Of a stretch of 64,000 nucleotides of DNA, positions 36,857 to 47,050 are shown piece after piece. Source of the stretch: Solirubrobacterales bacterium (GTDB taxonomy: Bacteria; Actinomycetota; Thermoleophilia; Solirubrobacterales; 70-9). Location: NCBI GenBank assembly GCA_017882505.1, contig JADGPJ010000001.1, positions 37,642-101,641 on the forward strand. The letters run 5' to 3'. Every line of letters starts with the position of its first letter. Position 1 is the first letter of the stretch. A program made the translations under genes and the position numbers. The notes beneath the pieces are model-generated. The model worked only from the letters and a program-made list of their open reading frames with translations, made no database searches and was not told where the DNA came from.

Positions 36857-37243
36857 ATGAACGTCGGAGACCAGATCCCGGAGCTGAAGGTGACCCCGGA
36901 CAAGTACCTGCCGCATCGCTACGCGGGCGCTTCGGGCGATTTCAACCCGATCCACATCGACGTCGACTTCGCGAAGATGGTCGGCCTTCCGAGCAACATC
37001 CTCCACGGCCTCTACTCGATGGGCCTCGTCGCTCGCGCCAACGCCACCGCACTCGCCGACGGCGACCCGCGGGCGCTGAAGCGACTCTCGGTTCAGTTCC
37101 GCGGCATGGGGCTGCCCGAGCAGGAGATCGTCGTCTCCGGCACGGTCAAGTCGGTCGATGACAACAGGGTCGTCGTCGACACCGTCGCCACGCAGGGGGA
37201 CAACCAGATAATCCGCAACGCCGAGGCGGAACTGGAGCTCTAG
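36857..37243 (+). CDS. MaoC-like dehydratase, HadB-like catalytic subunit
   Basis: 128 aa hot-dog fold. [31 protein letters not shown] is the R-hydratase signature, with catalytic Asp and His in DFNPIH. It would dehydrate (3R)-hydroxyacyl thioesters. With the previous gene it forms an HadA-HadB-like heterodimer. Start ATG 36857 is two bases after that gene, preceded by TTGAAG. The pair lies between lepA and hrcA rather than near other lipid genes. Confidence 0.85.
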   Translation: MNVGDQIPELKVTPDKYLPHRYAGASGDFNPIHIDVDFAKMVGLPSNILHGLYSMGLVARANATALADGDPRALKRLSVQFRGMGLPEQEIVVSGTVKSVDDNRVVVDTVATQGDNQIIRNAEAELEL

Positions 37244-37279
37244 GCGGCGCCGCGGGGAAGGCCCACCCGGGCGCCCTCG

Positions 37280-37285
37280 TAGAAT
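37280..37285 (+). promoter_or_regulatory. -10-like box TAGAAT for hrcA
   Basis: TAGAAT is followed by six bases and the hrcA ATG (37292). I see no CIRCE inverted repeat around it. Confidence 0.45.
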
Positions 37286-37291
37286 CGGATC

Positions 37292-38320
37292 ATGCTTTCC
37301 GAGCGCCAGGAGCTGATTCTGCGGCTGGTCGTCGATGCCTACCTGGCGTCCGCGAGGCCCGTCGGCTCGAAAGAGGTGGCCGAGCGGCCGGAGGTGGAGT
37401 GGGGACCGTCGACGGTCCGCGCCGAGCTGGCGCTGCTCGAGGTCGACGGATACCTGACCCATCCCCACACCTCGGCCGGCCGGATCCCGACCGACTCCGG
37501 CTACCGGCGCTACGTCGACCTGCTGATGGAATCGCCGGTCCCGGCGCCCGAGACCCAGGTCGAGCTCGAGCTCTCGCGGCTGCGCCGCGAGGTCGACGAG
37601 GCGATGCGGGAGACGACGACGGCGCTGGCTCAGGTCACCGACCTGGTCGCGATGGCGACCGCGCCGTCGCCCAGCTCGGGCGCGACGATCCACCGGGTCG
37701 AGGTCCTCCAGCTCGCCCCCAGCAGGGTCGTCGCAATCGCCATCGCCTCCACCGGAGACGTCGCCCGGCGCGTCTTCGAGTTCGATCATCCGCTCGACCC
37801 CGGCCTGGTCAAATGGGCGTCGAGCTATCTGAACGAGTCCCTCACCGGGCTCGGCGTCGGGGCTCGGATGATCTCCAGTCGCCTTGCGGACCCCGAGCTC
37901 GGGCGACTCGAGGCGGACTTCATCGCCAGGCTCGGCGGTGCTTTCACCGAGCTGGAGCCGGAGACCGGGGGCGACCTATACCTCGACGGCGCCTCGCGGC
38001 TTCTCTCCGACGCCCACATCGCCGATCTGCCGCGGGCCGACGAGCTGATGACCGCGCTCGAGCGCCGCGCCGACGTCCTACATATGCTGCGCTCCTCGCT
38101 CGACCAGCGCTCCGTCTTCCTCTGGATCGGCGACGAGAACCCGCAGCCCGAGCTGCGATCGGTCAGCGTCGTCGGCGCCAACTACGGTCTCGGCCACCGC
38201 AACCTCGGCGCCGTCGGCGTCGTCGGGCCGCGGCGGATGGACTACGCGACCGCGATCGCCTCGGTCCGGGTCGCCGCCCGCGAGCTCTCCCGTTACTTCG
38301 AGACCGTCTACGACAACTGA
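37292..38320 (+). CDS. hrcA: Heat-inducible transcription repressor HrcA
   Basis: 342 aa. HrcA binds CIRCE operators upstream of chaperone genes. The N-terminal winged helix is clear ([66 protein letters not shown]), and the GAF-like C-terminal domain includes [21 protein letters not shown] and [12 protein letters not shown]. dnaJ follows after 17 bases. Neither dnaK, grpE nor groE is in the window, so the targets lie elsewhere. Confidence 0.95.
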   Translation: MLSERQELILRLVVDAYLASARPVGSKEVAERPEVEWGPSTVRAELALLEVDGYLTHPHTSAGRIPTDSGYRRYVDLLMESPVPAPETQVELELSRLRREVDEAMRETTTALAQVTDLVAMATAPSPSSGATIHRVEVLQLAPSRVVAIAIASTGDVARRVFEFDHPLDPGLVKWASSYLNESLTGLGVGARMISSRLADPELGRLEADFIARLGGAFTELEPETGGDLYLDGASRLLSDAHIADLPRADELMTALERRADVLHMLRSSLDQRSVFLWIGDENPQPELRSVSVVGANYGLGHRNLGAVGVVGPRRMDYATAIASVRVAARELSRYFETVYDN

Positions 38321-38337
38321 TTGACGAGGGTCATCTG

Positions 38338-39456
38338 ATGGCGCGCGACTACTACGACGTGCTCGGCGTCAGCCGGGACGCAAGCGAGACCGAGATCAAG
38401 AAGGCCTTCCGCGGCCTCGCCCGCGAACTGCACCCGGACGTCAACGACCACGATCCCGACGCCGAGGAGAAGTTCAAGGCCGCCGCCGAGGCCTACGAGG
38501 TTCTCTCCGACGCCGAGCGCCGTCGCACCTACGACGCCCACGGGCACGAGGGCCTGCGCTCCGGCGGCTACGACCCGCGCAGCAGCTCCTTCGGCTCTAT
38601 CGACGACATCTTCCAGGCCTTCTTCGGTGGCCAGGGCGGCGGCTTCGGCGGCGGCGGCGGTCCGGCCGGGGGCGGCGACATCGCGGTCGCGGTCGAGATC
38701 GACCTGGCGGATGTCGCCACCGGGGTCCGGCGAGAGGTCGAGTTCGACGCCGTCAGCCCCTGCGAGCACTGCCGCGGCAACGGCGCCGAGCCCGGTACGC
38801 CGATCACGACCTGCGAGCGGTGCGGCGGCGCCGGCCAGCTGCGCCAGGTCTCGCGGACGCCGTTCGGCCAGATGGTCCGCGGCGTCGTCTGCGAGACCTG
38901 CGCCGGCAGCGGCAAGATCCCCGAGACCCCGTGCGAGGTCTGCAACGGCAGCGGCCGCACCCCCGGTCACCGCAGCCAGGAGGTCGAGGTGCCGGCGGGG
39001 ATCGAAGACGGCCAAACGCTGCGAATCTCCGGCGCCGGGCACGCGGGCGACGCGGGGGCGCCGGCCGGGGATCTCTACGTCGAGGTCGGCGTCGCCGCGG
39101 ACGAGCGCTTCCAGCGCGACGGCACCGATTTGATCAGCGTCGTCTCGATCCCCGCCACCGAGGCGATGCTGGGCACCGCCGTGACCGTGCCGACGCTCGA
39201 CGGCGAGAAGGAGATCGAGGTCAGCCCGGGGATCCAGCCCGGCTTCGAAGAGGTGCTGCGAGGGTCCGGCCTGCCGAAGCTCGGCGGTCGCCGCCGCGGC
39301 AACCAGCGGGTGCTCTTCAACGTCATCGTCCCGACCAACCTCAGCGAGGAGCAGCGGGAGATGACCGAGCGCCTCGACGAGTCGCTCGAGGAGGACAACC
39401 TCGGCCCGCGGCAGGGTGAGGGCATCTTCGGCCGCGTCCGCCGCGCCTTCGGTTGA
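38338..39456 (+). CDS. dnaJ: Chaperone DnaJ (type I Hsp40)
   Basis: 372 aa co-chaperone that stimulates DnaK ATPase. The J domain (1-70) has the HPD motif in [11 protein letters not shown] Gly/Phe region follows ([12 protein letters not shown]). Four zinc-binding CxxCxGxG repeats ([32 protein letters not shown]) and a C-terminal client-binding domain complete the type I layout. GAGGGT lies about eight bases before the ATG. Its stop overlaps the prmA TTG start. Confidence 0.96.
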   Translation: MARDYYDVLGVSRDASETEIKKAFRGLARELHPDVNDHDPDAEEKFKAAAEAYEVLSDAERRRTYDAHGHEGLRSGGYDPRSSSFGSIDDIFQAFFGGQGGGFGGGGGPAGGGDIAVAVEIDLADVATGVRREVEFDAVSPCEHCRGNGAEPGTPITTCERCGGAGQLRQVSRTPFGQMVRGVVCETCAGSGKIPETPCEVCNGSGRTPGHRSQEVEVPAGIEDGQTLRISGAGHAGDAGAPAGDLYVEVGVAADERFQRDGTDLISVVSIPATEAMLGTAVTVPTLDGEKEIEVSPGIQPGFEEVLRGSGLPKLGGRRRGNQRVLFNVIVPTNLSEEQREMTERLDESLEEDNLGPRQGEGIFGRVRRAFG

Positions 39457-40289
39457 TTCGACTCGCGGTCAGGTGCGCACCTGACCAGGCGGATCTCGTT
39501 CTCGCCGAGCTGACGGTGCTGGCGCCAAACGGGGTCGAGGAGGAACGCGGGCCCGGCTACGTCGAGTACGCGATCTACGGTGGCGAGGGCGAGTTGCCGG
39601 AGCTGGGAGAGATCGATGCCACGCTGGGCGCCGGCACGGTCGAGGTCAGAGCCACCGAGATCCCCGATGACTGGGCCGACCGCTGGCGCGACTTCCACAA
39701 ACCGCTGCTGGTCGGCGGCCGGCTCTGGCTGCGGCCCTCGTGGGAGCCGGCCCGGAGGGGGGCCATCGACCTCGTCGTCGACCCAGGCCAGGCCTTCGGC
39801 ACCGGCGCCCACCCGACCACCCGCCTCTGCCTCGAGTTGCTGCTGGAGCTGGAGGCGGCCGGCGAGGCCGGTGGGCCGCTGACCGACCTCGGCACCGGCT
39901 CGGGTGTGCTGGCGATCGCCGCCGCCAAGCTCGGCTGGGACCCGATCCACGGTTACGACCACGAGCTGCCGGCCCTGGAGGCTGCGGCCTCGAATGCCGC
40001 CGCCAATGGAGTGGAGCTGACCTTGGAGCGGATGAACCTCCGCGAAACCCTGCCCCGGCTTGCCCCCACCGTCGTCGCCAATATGACCGCCCCGATCCTG
40101 TGTGCGGTCGCTGAACAGATGGCGCCCGATCGCGGGAGCCGGGGGAGGGCTCTCCAAACACTCGTCCTCGCGGGCTTACTGCCGGCCGAGCTTGATGAGA
40201 TTGCGGAAGCCTTTTCCGGCGCCGACATGACTGAGATCGAGCGTCGCCGCGAGGGCGATTGGGCCGCGCTGCTGCTTCGTCGGCGCTGA
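39453..40289 (+). CDS. prmA: Ribosomal protein L11 methyltransferase
   Basis: 278 aa. It trimethylates ribosomal protein L11 using [25 protein letters not shown] and [17 protein letters not shown] (SAM motif I) are characteristic, and the substrate motif near [10 protein letters not shown] corresponds to the NxxA/P catalytic loop. The N-terminal L11-recognition domain (about 1-90) is short and divergent. TTG 39453 overlaps the dnaJ stop, so translation is coupled. dnaJ-prmA adjacency is common in Gram-positive bacteria. Confidence 0.9.
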   Translation: MIRLAVRCAPDQADLVLAELTVLAPNGVEEERGPGYVEYAIYGGEGELPELGEIDATLGAGTVEVRATEIPDDWADRWRDFHKPLLVGGRLWLRPSWEPARRGAIDLVVDPGQAFGTGAHPTTRLCLELLLELEAAGEAGGPLTDLGTGSGVLAIAAAKLGWDPIHGYDHELPALEAAASNAAANGVELTLERMNLRETLPRLAPTVVANMTAPILCAVAEQMAPDRGSRGRALQTLVLAGLLPAELDEIAEAFSGADMTEIERRREGDWAALLLRRR

Positions 40290-40293
40290 GAGT

Positions 40294-40299
40294 TATGTT
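40294..40299 (+). promoter_or_regulatory. -10-like box TATGTT
   Basis: TATGTT is followed by seven bases and ATG 40307. It contains a second in-frame ATG (40295), which would be removed from the mRNA if transcription starts at 40307. Confidence 0.4.
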
Positions 40300-40306
40300 G
40301 TCGGCG

Positions 40307-40780
40307 ATGCAGGCGACGATCACCGGCTACAGCGTCGGTCTCTTCATTCACATCCTGGCCGTGGTGCTGGCGCTCGGGCCCACCTTCGGCTACGGGTTCA
40401 TCTTCTCCGTCGCCCCGCAGTACCCGAAGGCGACGCCGGCGCTGCTGGCGGGAGTGCAGAGGAACGACCGCTACCTGGTCAACCCGGGCATGATCGTGCT
40501 GCTGATCGCCGGCATCTACCTGATGTCCAAGGGGAACTGGGACGCCAGCGAATCCTTCATCTCGCTCGGCATTGCCGCGATCATCGTCCTCTTCGGCCTC
40601 CAGCACGGTTTCTTCCAGCCGCAGGCGCGCAAGGCGAAGGCGCTGGCCGAGCGCGACCTGCAGGCCGGCGACACCCTCAGCCCGGAGTTCGACGCGATCT
40701 CCAAGCGTCTCGGCCAGGTCGGCAGCCTCGCTGGTCTGATCGTCGTGGTGGCGATCTTCTTCATGGTCGTCAAACCCTGA
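40307..40780 (+). CDS. DUF2269-like integral membrane protein
   Basis: 157 aa with four hydrophobic helices. The N-terminus GYSVGLFIHILAVVLALGPTF, the loop AGVQRNDRYLVNPGMIVLLIAG and the amphipathic KAKALAERDL helix are reminiscent of DUF2269/YwiC-like predicted membrane proteins. Function unknown. Two in-frame ATGs (40295, 40307) are possible; the second follows a -10-like box at leaderless distance. It is followed by murI after 44 bases. Confidence 0.65.
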   Translation: MQATITGYSVGLFIHILAVVLALGPTFGYGFIFSVAPQYPKATPALLAGVQRNDRYLVNPGMIVLLIAGIYLMSKGNWDASESFISLGIAAIIVLFGLQHGFFQPQARKAKALAERDLQAGDTLSPEFDAISKRLGQVGSLAGLIVVVAIFFMVVKP

Positions 40781-40824
40781 CAGCCCTGTCCGCCGCGGCG
40801 CCCAAGCTGGACCCGGCGCTGCCG

Positions 40825-41628
40825 GTGGCGATGTTCGACTCCGGCGTCGGCGGCCTCACGGTCCTCCACGAGTGCCTGGTCTCGCTGCCCCAGGAGGACT
40901 TCCACTACCTCGGCGACACCGAGTGGTTCCCCTACGGGACCCGCGACCCGGCGCTCCTGCGCGAGCGCATCGCCCGCATCGCCGAGCTGCTGCTCGACCG
41001 CGGCGCCAAGCTGCTGGTGATCGCCTGCAACACCGCCACCTCGATCGGCGCCGACGTCGCCCGCGCGGTCGCGGCCGAGCGCGGGGTGGAGGTCGTGCCG
41101 GTGGTGGAGCCCCAGGCCGAGATCGCGGCGGCGATCACCGACAGCGGCCGGGTCGGCGTCCTGGCGACGCCGAACACGGTCGAGAGCGGCGCCTACCGCC
41201 AGGCGCTCGAAGCCCAGGGCCGGGCGCTCGAGGTGACCGAGGTCGAGGCGCCGAAGCTGGCTCCGTTCATCCAGCAGGGCTCGCCCTTCGACGAGAGCGT
41301 GATGGCGATGGCCCGCACCTACTGCGAGCCGCTGAAGAGCGCCGACGTCGACACCCTGATCCTCGGCTGCACCCACTACCCGCTGGTGGCGCCGATGCTG
41401 CAGCGGATCCTCGGTCGTGACGTCCGTCTGGTCAGCGGCGGCCACGCCGTCGCCGCCGCCGTCCAGCGTACGCTCGAGCGCTCCGGTCTCGCTCGCCCCC
41501 CGGCCGGCGAGGGCACCTACGACTTCCTCTGCACGGGCGACACCGACTCCTTCCGCGAGCTCGGCACGCGCTTCCTGCAGATGCCACTGGGGGAGATCGT
41601 GCGGGTGGAGATCGAAGCGGGGCAGTGA
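40825..41628 (+). CDS. murI: Glutamate racemase
   Basis: 267 aa from GTG 40825. It supplies D-glutamate for peptidoglycan by a two-cysteine mechanism. Catalytic residues lie in VIACNTATS and LGCTHYPLV, and the N-terminal MFDSGVGGL carries the conserved Asp and Ser. In-frame CTG codons upstream (40786) could extend it slightly, but no ribosome site supports them. Its TGA overlaps the ATG of the next ORF (TGATG). Confidence 0.95.
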   Translation: MAMFDSGVGGLTVLHECLVSLPQEDFHYLGDTEWFPYGTRDPALLRERIARIAELLLDRGAKLLVIACNTATSIGADVARAVAAERGVEVVPVVEPQAEIAAAITDSGRVGVLATPNTVESGAYRQALEAQGRALEVTEVEAPKLAPFIQQGSPFDESVMAMARTYCEPLKSADVDTLILGCTHYPLVAPMLQRILGRDVRLVSGGHAVAAAVQRTLERSGLARPPAGEGTYDFLCTGDTDSFRELGTRFLQMPLGEIVRVEIEAGQ

Positions 41629-42119
41629 TGCTTCGGGGCGCCGACCGGCACCTATTCGGTGCGGTCTGCGCACCACTCGCGACGGGCTGGGAGCCAAGAT
41701 GGAGAAACGCCCATCCTTGCCGCTGGCAAGACGCAAGCGTTTGGGCGGCGCTGGCCGCACCACACGATCGCTACCACGCGGAGTCCGGCGCGCTAGTCGA
41801 TTCCGAGCAGTCCCTGGCTGCCCTCGATCTCACGCTCTTCGAGATCGCCAACGCCGTTGGAGTGAAGATGGGAAAGCCCGAACGGGCGCGACGGCTCTCA
41901 AGGTTGGTCGTGACTCGTTGCCAGGACCACCTCGTCAGGGTCGATCCGGTCTTGACCGGCTCCGCTCTCGATATCGCCGCCGAGCATGGCCTGACTGCCT
42001 ACGACGCCGCCTACGTCGCCGCCGCCCGGCGCAACGGCTGGACGCTGGTTAGCGCCGACATCGTCGACCTCGTTTCCAAGGGCCTGGCCGTAGCGCCCGA
42101 CGCCGCCGACTACCCTTAG
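41628..42119 (+). CDS. PIN-domain protein (VapC-like) with aberrant N-terminus
   Basis: 163 aa from ATG 41628. The PIN ribonuclease fold is visible from about residue 34: QDASVW (first acidic residue), LDLTLFEIANAV (Glu), HGLTAYDAAYVAAARR (Asp) and SADIVDLVSKG (last Asp). All four metal-binding acids are kept. In PIN proteins the first motif normally lies within about ten residues of the start; here about 33 unrelated residues precede it, and codon use there is AT-richer. The 5' end may have been replaced or frameshifted. No antitoxin gene is adjacent. It could be a toxin remnant or a chromosomal VapC relative. Confidence 0.55.
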   Translation: MLRGADRHLFGAVCAPLATGWEPRWRNAHPCRWQDASVWAALAAPHDRYHAESGALVDSEQSLAALDLTLFEIANAVGVKMGKPERARRLSRLVVTRCQDHLVRVDPVLTGSALDIAAEHGLTAYDAAYVAAARRNGWTLVSADIVDLVSKGLAVAPDAADYP

Positions 42120-42123
42120 ATCG

Positions 42124-42555
42124 ATGAGCGTTCTCGAGCAGGTGCAGAGCGATGTGCGGACGGCGATGAAAGCGCGCGACCGCGAGCGGGCGGCGGCGCT
42201 GCGGATGGTCGTCGACGTGCTCCAGCAGGACGCCAAGCTGGGCAAGGGCGACGAGGTCGCGGTGCTGCAGCGCGAGCGCAAGAAACGGGTCGAGGCGGCC
42301 GAGGCCTACGAGGGCGCCGGGCGGGCCGAGCAGGCCGCCGCCGAGCGCTTCGAGGCCGAGCTGATCGACGGTTACCTGCCGCAGCAGCTCTCCGACGGGG
42401 AGCTGGCCGCGCTGGTCGACGCCGCGGTGGCGGAGACCGGCGCCAGCGAGCAGAAGCAGATGGGTCAGGTGATGTCGGCGCTGATGCCGAAGCTCGGTGG
42501 CCGCGCCGACGGCAAGCGGGTCAGCGCCGCGGTGCGGCAGAAGCTGGGTGCCTGA
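42124..42555 (+). CDS. GatB/YqeY domain-containing protein
   Basis: 143 aa helical protein. [28 protein letters not shown] and [19 protein letters not shown] are typical of YqeY, related to the tail domain of the GatB amidotransferase subunit; it may bind tRNA. Its position just before phoH-ybeY-era fits synteny seen in other bacteria. Start ATG 42124, four bases after the PIN ORF. Confidence 0.88.
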   Translation: MSVLEQVQSDVRTAMKARDRERAAALRMVVDVLQQDAKLGKGDEVAVLQRERKKRVEAAEAYEGAGRAEQAAAERFEAELIDGYLPQQLSDGELAALVDAAVAETGASEQKQMGQVMSALMPKLGGRADGKRVSAAVRQKLGA

Positions 42556-42557
42556 GC

Positions 42558-43529
<972 letters not shown>

Positions 43530-43596
43530 GCGACATGCTGGCCGGTAATGATGAGCGCCATGTTGGGCGAGAGCGGCGCACCCCGGCGGAATTGAT

Positions 43597-43962
43597 TTGA
43601 GCCTCGATCTCTCCGACGTTCCCGCCGACCTGCGCGAAGCCGTCGAAGCCGCCCTGGAGGCGGCTGGGGTCGGCGACGGCCACCTCGCCGTCGAGATCGT
43701 CGATGCCGACCGCATCCAAGAGCTCAATCACGAGCATCGCGGCAAGGACTCGCCGACCGACGTGCTCGCCTTCCCCGTGGACGGCGTCGGCCCGGTCGCC
43801 GGCCCGCGTGAGCTCGGTGACGTCGCGATCTGCCCCGAGCACTGCACCGACGTGACCGAGGCGGCGATCCACGGCGTCCTCCACCTCTGTGGCCACGACC
43901 ACGAGACCGACGATGGCGAGATGCTGGCCGTTCAGGGCCGGGTTCTGGCCTCGCTGCGATGA
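43597..43962 (+). CDS. ybeY: Endoribonuclease YbeY
   Basis: 121 aa zinc-dependent endoRNase for 16S rRNA 3' maturation and ribosome quality control. The metal motif is AIHGVLHLCGHDHE (three His), and PTDVLAFPVDG is conserved. Shorter than E. coli YbeY (155 aa) but normal for Gram-positive forms. Start TTG 43597 follows a 67-base gap after phoH; no strong ribosome site is present. The stop overlaps the era ATG (ATGA). Confidence 0.93.
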   Translation: MSLDLSDVPADLREAVEAALEAAGVGDGHLAVEIVDADRIQELNHEHRGKDSPTDVLAFPVDGVGPVAGPRELGDVAICPEHCTDVTEAAIHGVLHLCGHDHETDDGEMLAVQGRVLASLR

Positions 43963-44852
43963 CCTACTCCGGCTTCGTGGGTCTGGCGGGGCGTCCCAAC
44001 GTCGGCAAGTCGACGCTCGTCAACGCCCTGGTCGGCTCCCACATCGCGATCGTCTCGATGCGCCCGCAGACGACCCGGCGGGCGATCCGCGGGGTCGTCA
44101 CCGACGTCGAGGCCGGCCGCCAGCTGATCCTCGTCGACCTGCCGGGGGTGCAGCGGCCCCGCGACGAGCTGACCGAGCGGATGCAGCACCGGGTCGAGCG
44201 CGAGCTGGCTGATTCCGACGTGGCGCTGGTGGTCGTCAACGGCGAGGAGGGCGTCGGCCCCGGAGACCGCTTCATCGCCCGCACCCTGCTCGCGGCCGGC
44301 CCGCGGATCCCGGTCATCTGCGCCGTCAACAAGGCCGATCGCCTCGGTCCGAACGAGTTGGTGCCGGCGCTCTCCGATGCCGCCGAGCTGGACGGGGTCG
44401 ACGAGGTGTTCCCGATCTCAGCCCGCAGCGGCGAGGGCCTGCCGCCGCTGCTGGAGCGATTGGGGGAGCTGATGCCGGAGGGGCCGTACATGTACCCGCC
44501 GGAGGACCACAGCGATCAGTCGAGCGAGTTGCTGCTGGCCGAGCTGATCCGCGAGCAGGTGCTGAACCGGACCCGGCAGGAGATCCCGCACTCGGTCGAG
44601 GTCTCGGTCAAGGAGGTGGTGCCGCGCGAGGACGGGCTGATCACCGTGCGGGCGGAGATCTGGGCCGAGACGGAGTCCCAGAAGCGGATCCTGATCGGCA
44701 AGGGAGGTGCCAAGATCGGCGAGATCGGCAGCGGCGCCCGGCGCTCGCTCGAGGGCGAGCTCGACGCCAAGGTGCATCTCGATCTCAACGTCCGGGTTCG
44801 CAGGCACTGGCGCCGCGACGAGGACCTGCTGGACCGTCTCGGCATCGAGTAG
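43959..44852 (+). CDS. era: GTPase Era
   Basis: 297 aa. Era binds the 3' end of 16S rRNA and checks 30S maturation. G1 is GRPNVGKSTLVNA, G3 DLPGVQ and G4 NKADR. The C-terminal KH domain has ILIGKGGAKIGEIGSGAR. The G2 area reads PQTTRRAIRGVV, typical of Era. Coupled to ybeY. Confidence 0.96.
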   Translation: MTYSGFVGLAGRPNVGKSTLVNALVGSHIAIVSMRPQTTRRAIRGVVTDVEAGRQLILVDLPGVQRPRDELTERMQHRVERELADSDVALVVVNGEEGVGPGDRFIARTLLAAGPRIPVICAVNKADRLGPNELVPALSDAAELDGVDEVFPISARSGEGLPPLLERLGELMPEGPYMYPPEDHSDQSSELLLAELIREQVLNRTRQEIPHSVEVSVKEVVPREDGLITVRAEIWAETESQKRILIGKGGAKIGEIGSGARRSLEGELDAKVHLDLNVRVRRHWRRDEDLLDRLGIE

Positions 44853-44864
44853 CCGGCCTGCGAC

Positions 44865-44870
44865 TACGAT
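44865..44870 (+). promoter_or_regulatory. -10-like box TACGAT for hisIE
   Basis: TACGAT is followed by seven bases and ATG 44878 of hisIE. It is the probable start of the tryptophan cluster transcript. No leader peptide, T-box or attenuator fits in the 25-base gap after era. Confidence 0.4.
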
Positions 44871-44877
44871 TGGACCG

Positions 44878-45525
44878 ATGTTCGGCGAAATCGAATTCGA
44901 TCAGCGGGGGCTGGCGCCCTGCGTGGTCCAGGATTTCGCCACCGGCGAGGTGCTGATGCTCGCCTACGTCAGCGCGCAATCGCTGGAAATGACGCTCGAG
45001 ACGGGCGATCTGCATTTCCACAGCCGCTCTCGCGACGAACTCTGGAAAAAAGGCGAAACCTCCGGCAACTTCATGCACCTGCGCCAGCTCCGCTACGACT
45101 GCGACGGCGACGCCCTGGTGGCGATGGTCGACCCCACCGGCCCCGCCTGCCACACCGGCCAGCGCAGCTGCTTCTACCGCGAGGTCCTGGGCTCCGCCTC
45201 GATCCGCAAGGACGCTCCGCCGGCCCCCGGTGAGCCGTTCCCGGTCACCCACGAAGCCCTTGCGGCGCTGGAGCGGACCCTCCGAAACCGTGCCGTCGAG
45301 CGCCCTGAGGGCAGCTACACGGTGAAGCTGCTCGACGATCCCGGCCTGATCGGCGAGAAGGTCGAGGAGGAGGCCGAGGAGGTGACCCGAGCCGGGCGCG
45401 AAGAGACCGACGAGCGGGTCGCCGAAGAGGCCGCCGACCTCCTGTACCACCTCAGCGTTCTGCTGTTCTCCCGCGGCGTCTCGCAGGCGTCGGTGATGGA
45501 GGTGCTGAATGCCCGTAGCGGCTGA
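44878..45525 (+). CDS. hisIE: Phosphoribosyl-AMP cyclohydrolase / phosphoribosyl-ATP pyrophosphatase
   Basis: 215 aa bifunctional enzyme of histidine synthesis (steps 2 and 3). The HisI half (1-110) has VLMLAYVSAQSLEMTLETGD, the SRSRDELWKKGETSGN signature and zinc ligands in DCDGDA and CHTGQRSCF. The HisE half (about 125-215) has SYTVKLLDDP, EEEAEEV and the DLLYHL helix. It overlaps trpE by 17 bases, so it leads the trp genes rather than other his genes. Confidence 0.95.
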   Translation: MFGEIEFDQRGLAPCVVQDFATGEVLMLAYVSAQSLEMTLETGDLHFHSRSRDELWKKGETSGNFMHLRQLRYDCDGDALVAMVDPTGPACHTGQRSCFYREVLGSASIRKDAPPAPGEPFPVTHEALAALERTLRNRAVERPEGSYTVKLLDDPGLIGEKVEEEAEEVTRAGREETDERVAEEAADLLYHLSVLLFSRGVSQASVMEVLNARSG

Positions 45526-47047
45526 TTCCGAGCTGAGGCTCGAGCCGAGCCTCGAGCAGGCGCGCAAGCTCGCCCGCGAGGGCAACGTGGTGCCGGTCCG
45601 CGCCCGCTTCGTCGACGACTGCGAGACGCCGGTCTCGGCCTTCCTCAAGCTCCGCGCCGGTGAGCCCGAGGGGTCTCCCTGCTTCCTGCTGGAGTCCGCC
45701 GAGCAGGGCCAGGTCGGCCGCTACTCGTTCGTCGGGCTGCGGCCGCGGGCACTGCTGCGCTGGAACGACGGCACGCTCTCGGAGTGGAGCGGGGAGCAGG
45801 TGGCGGCCGGCGAGCCGCCGGGCCGCATCGAGCCCGCGCCGGACCCCTACGCCGCCGTGGCGGCGCGCCTGGCCGAGTACCGCCCGGCCCCGGTCGAGGG
45901 CCTGCCGCCCTTCGTCGGTGGCGCCGTCGGCTTCTTCGGCTACGACCTGGTGCGGACGGTGGAGCCGCTGGGAGAGCCGAACCCGGACCCGCTCGGGTTG
46001 CCGGACATGGCGCTGATGGTGACCGACGCGATGCTCGTCTTCGACCACCTCCGCCACGAGCTGACGATCCTCGCCTGCGCTTTCGCCGACGACGACGGCG
46101 GTATCGACGCCGCCTACGGGCGCGCCGCCGAGACAATCGCCGAGATGCGCGAGCGCCTGCGCGGTGCCGTGCCTGTTCCCGACCGTCCGTCGGTGGTCGA
46201 GCCGCCGCAGTTCGTCTCCAACATGGAGCGCGAGCAGTTCGAAGCCTCGGTCGAACGGATCGTCGAGTACGTCCATGCCGGCGACGCCTTCCAGGTCGTC
46301 CCCTCGCAGCGCTTCTCGGCCCCGGCGCCGGTTGAAGCCTTCTCGGTCTACCGCGGCCTGCGGGCGGTCAATCCCTCTCCCTACATGTACTTCCTCGAGT
46401 TCGGCGATTTCCAGATCGCCGGCGCCTCGCCGGAGCCGCTGGTCAAGGTCACCGGCAACCGGGTCGAGACGCGGCCGATCGCCGGCACCTCGCCGCGCGG
46501 GCACAGTGAGGACGAGGACCGCCGCCTCGCCGAGCGGCTGATCAACGACCCCAAGGAGCGAGCCGAGCACGTGATGCTCGTCGACCTCGGCCGCAACGAC
46601 CTCGGCCGCGTCTGCGAGTACGGCAGCGTCTCGGTCGACGAGCTGATGGTGGTCGAGACCTACTCCCACGTCCTCCACATCGTCAGCCAGGTCTCCGGCA
46701 CCCTGCGCGAGGGCGTCGGCGCGCTCGATGTGCTGCGCTCGGCGCTGCCCGCCGGCACCCTCTCGGGGGCGCCGAAGGTGCGGGCGATGCAGATCATCGA
46801 CGAGCTCGAGCCGGTCAAGCGCTGCTCCTACGGCGGCGCGATCGGCTACCTCTCCTGGAACGGCGACCTCGACACCGCGATCCACATCCGCACCGTCGTC
46901 GCCAAGGACGGCCAGCTCCATGTCCAGGCTGGCGGCGGCACCGTCGCCGACGCCAAGCCCGCCTACGAGTACACCGAGTCGGTGAACAAGGCGAGAGCGG
47001 TCTTCCGCGCCGTCGAGGTTGCCTGCGAACAACCCGACTGGGCCTGA
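45509..47047 (+). CDS. trpE: Anthranilate synthase component I
   Basis: 512 aa chorismate-utilising enzyme, the first step of tryptophan synthesis with TrpG. LLES near residue 60, in the feedback-inhibition site, suggests tryptophan sensitivity. The catalytic domain shows DAFQVVPSQRFS, RPIAGTSPRG, ERAEHVMLVDLGRNDLGRV and PAGTLSGAPKVRAMQII. The ATG overlaps the hisIE 3' end. trpG follows after three bases. Confidence 0.95.
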   Translation: MPVAADSELRLEPSLEQARKLAREGNVVPVRARFVDDCETPVSAFLKLRAGEPEGSPCFLLESAEQGQVGRYSFVGLRPRALLRWNDGTLSEWSGEQVAAGEPPGRIEPAPDPYAAVAARLAEYRPAPVEGLPPFVGGAVGFFGYDLVRTVEPLGEPNPDPLGLPDMALMVTDAMLVFDHLRHELTILACAFADDDGGIDAAYGRAAETIAEMRERLRGAVPVPDRPSVVEPPQFVSNMEREQFEASVERIVEYVHAGDAFQVVPSQRFSAPAPVEAFSVYRGLRAVNPSPYMYFLEFGDFQIAGASPEPLVKVTGNRVETRPIAGTSPRGHSEDEDRRLAERLINDPKERAEHVMLVDLGRNDLGRVCEYGSVSVDELMVVETYSHVLHIVSQVSGTLREGVGALDVLRSALPAGTLSGAPKVRAMQIIDELEPVKRCSYGGAIGYLSWNGDLDTAIHIRTVVAKDGQLHVQAGGGTVADAKPAYEYTESVNKARAVFRAVEVACEQPDWA

Positions 47048-47050
47048 GCC

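Noticed and set aside
37240..37292. CIRCE operator upstream of hrcA
   Set aside because: No TTAGCACTC or GAGTGCTAA-like arms with nine-base spacing in the gap.
44853..44877. Attenuator, T-box or leader peptide before the trp cluster
   Set aside because: Only 25 bases separate era from hisIE; no room for a leader and no Trp codon run.
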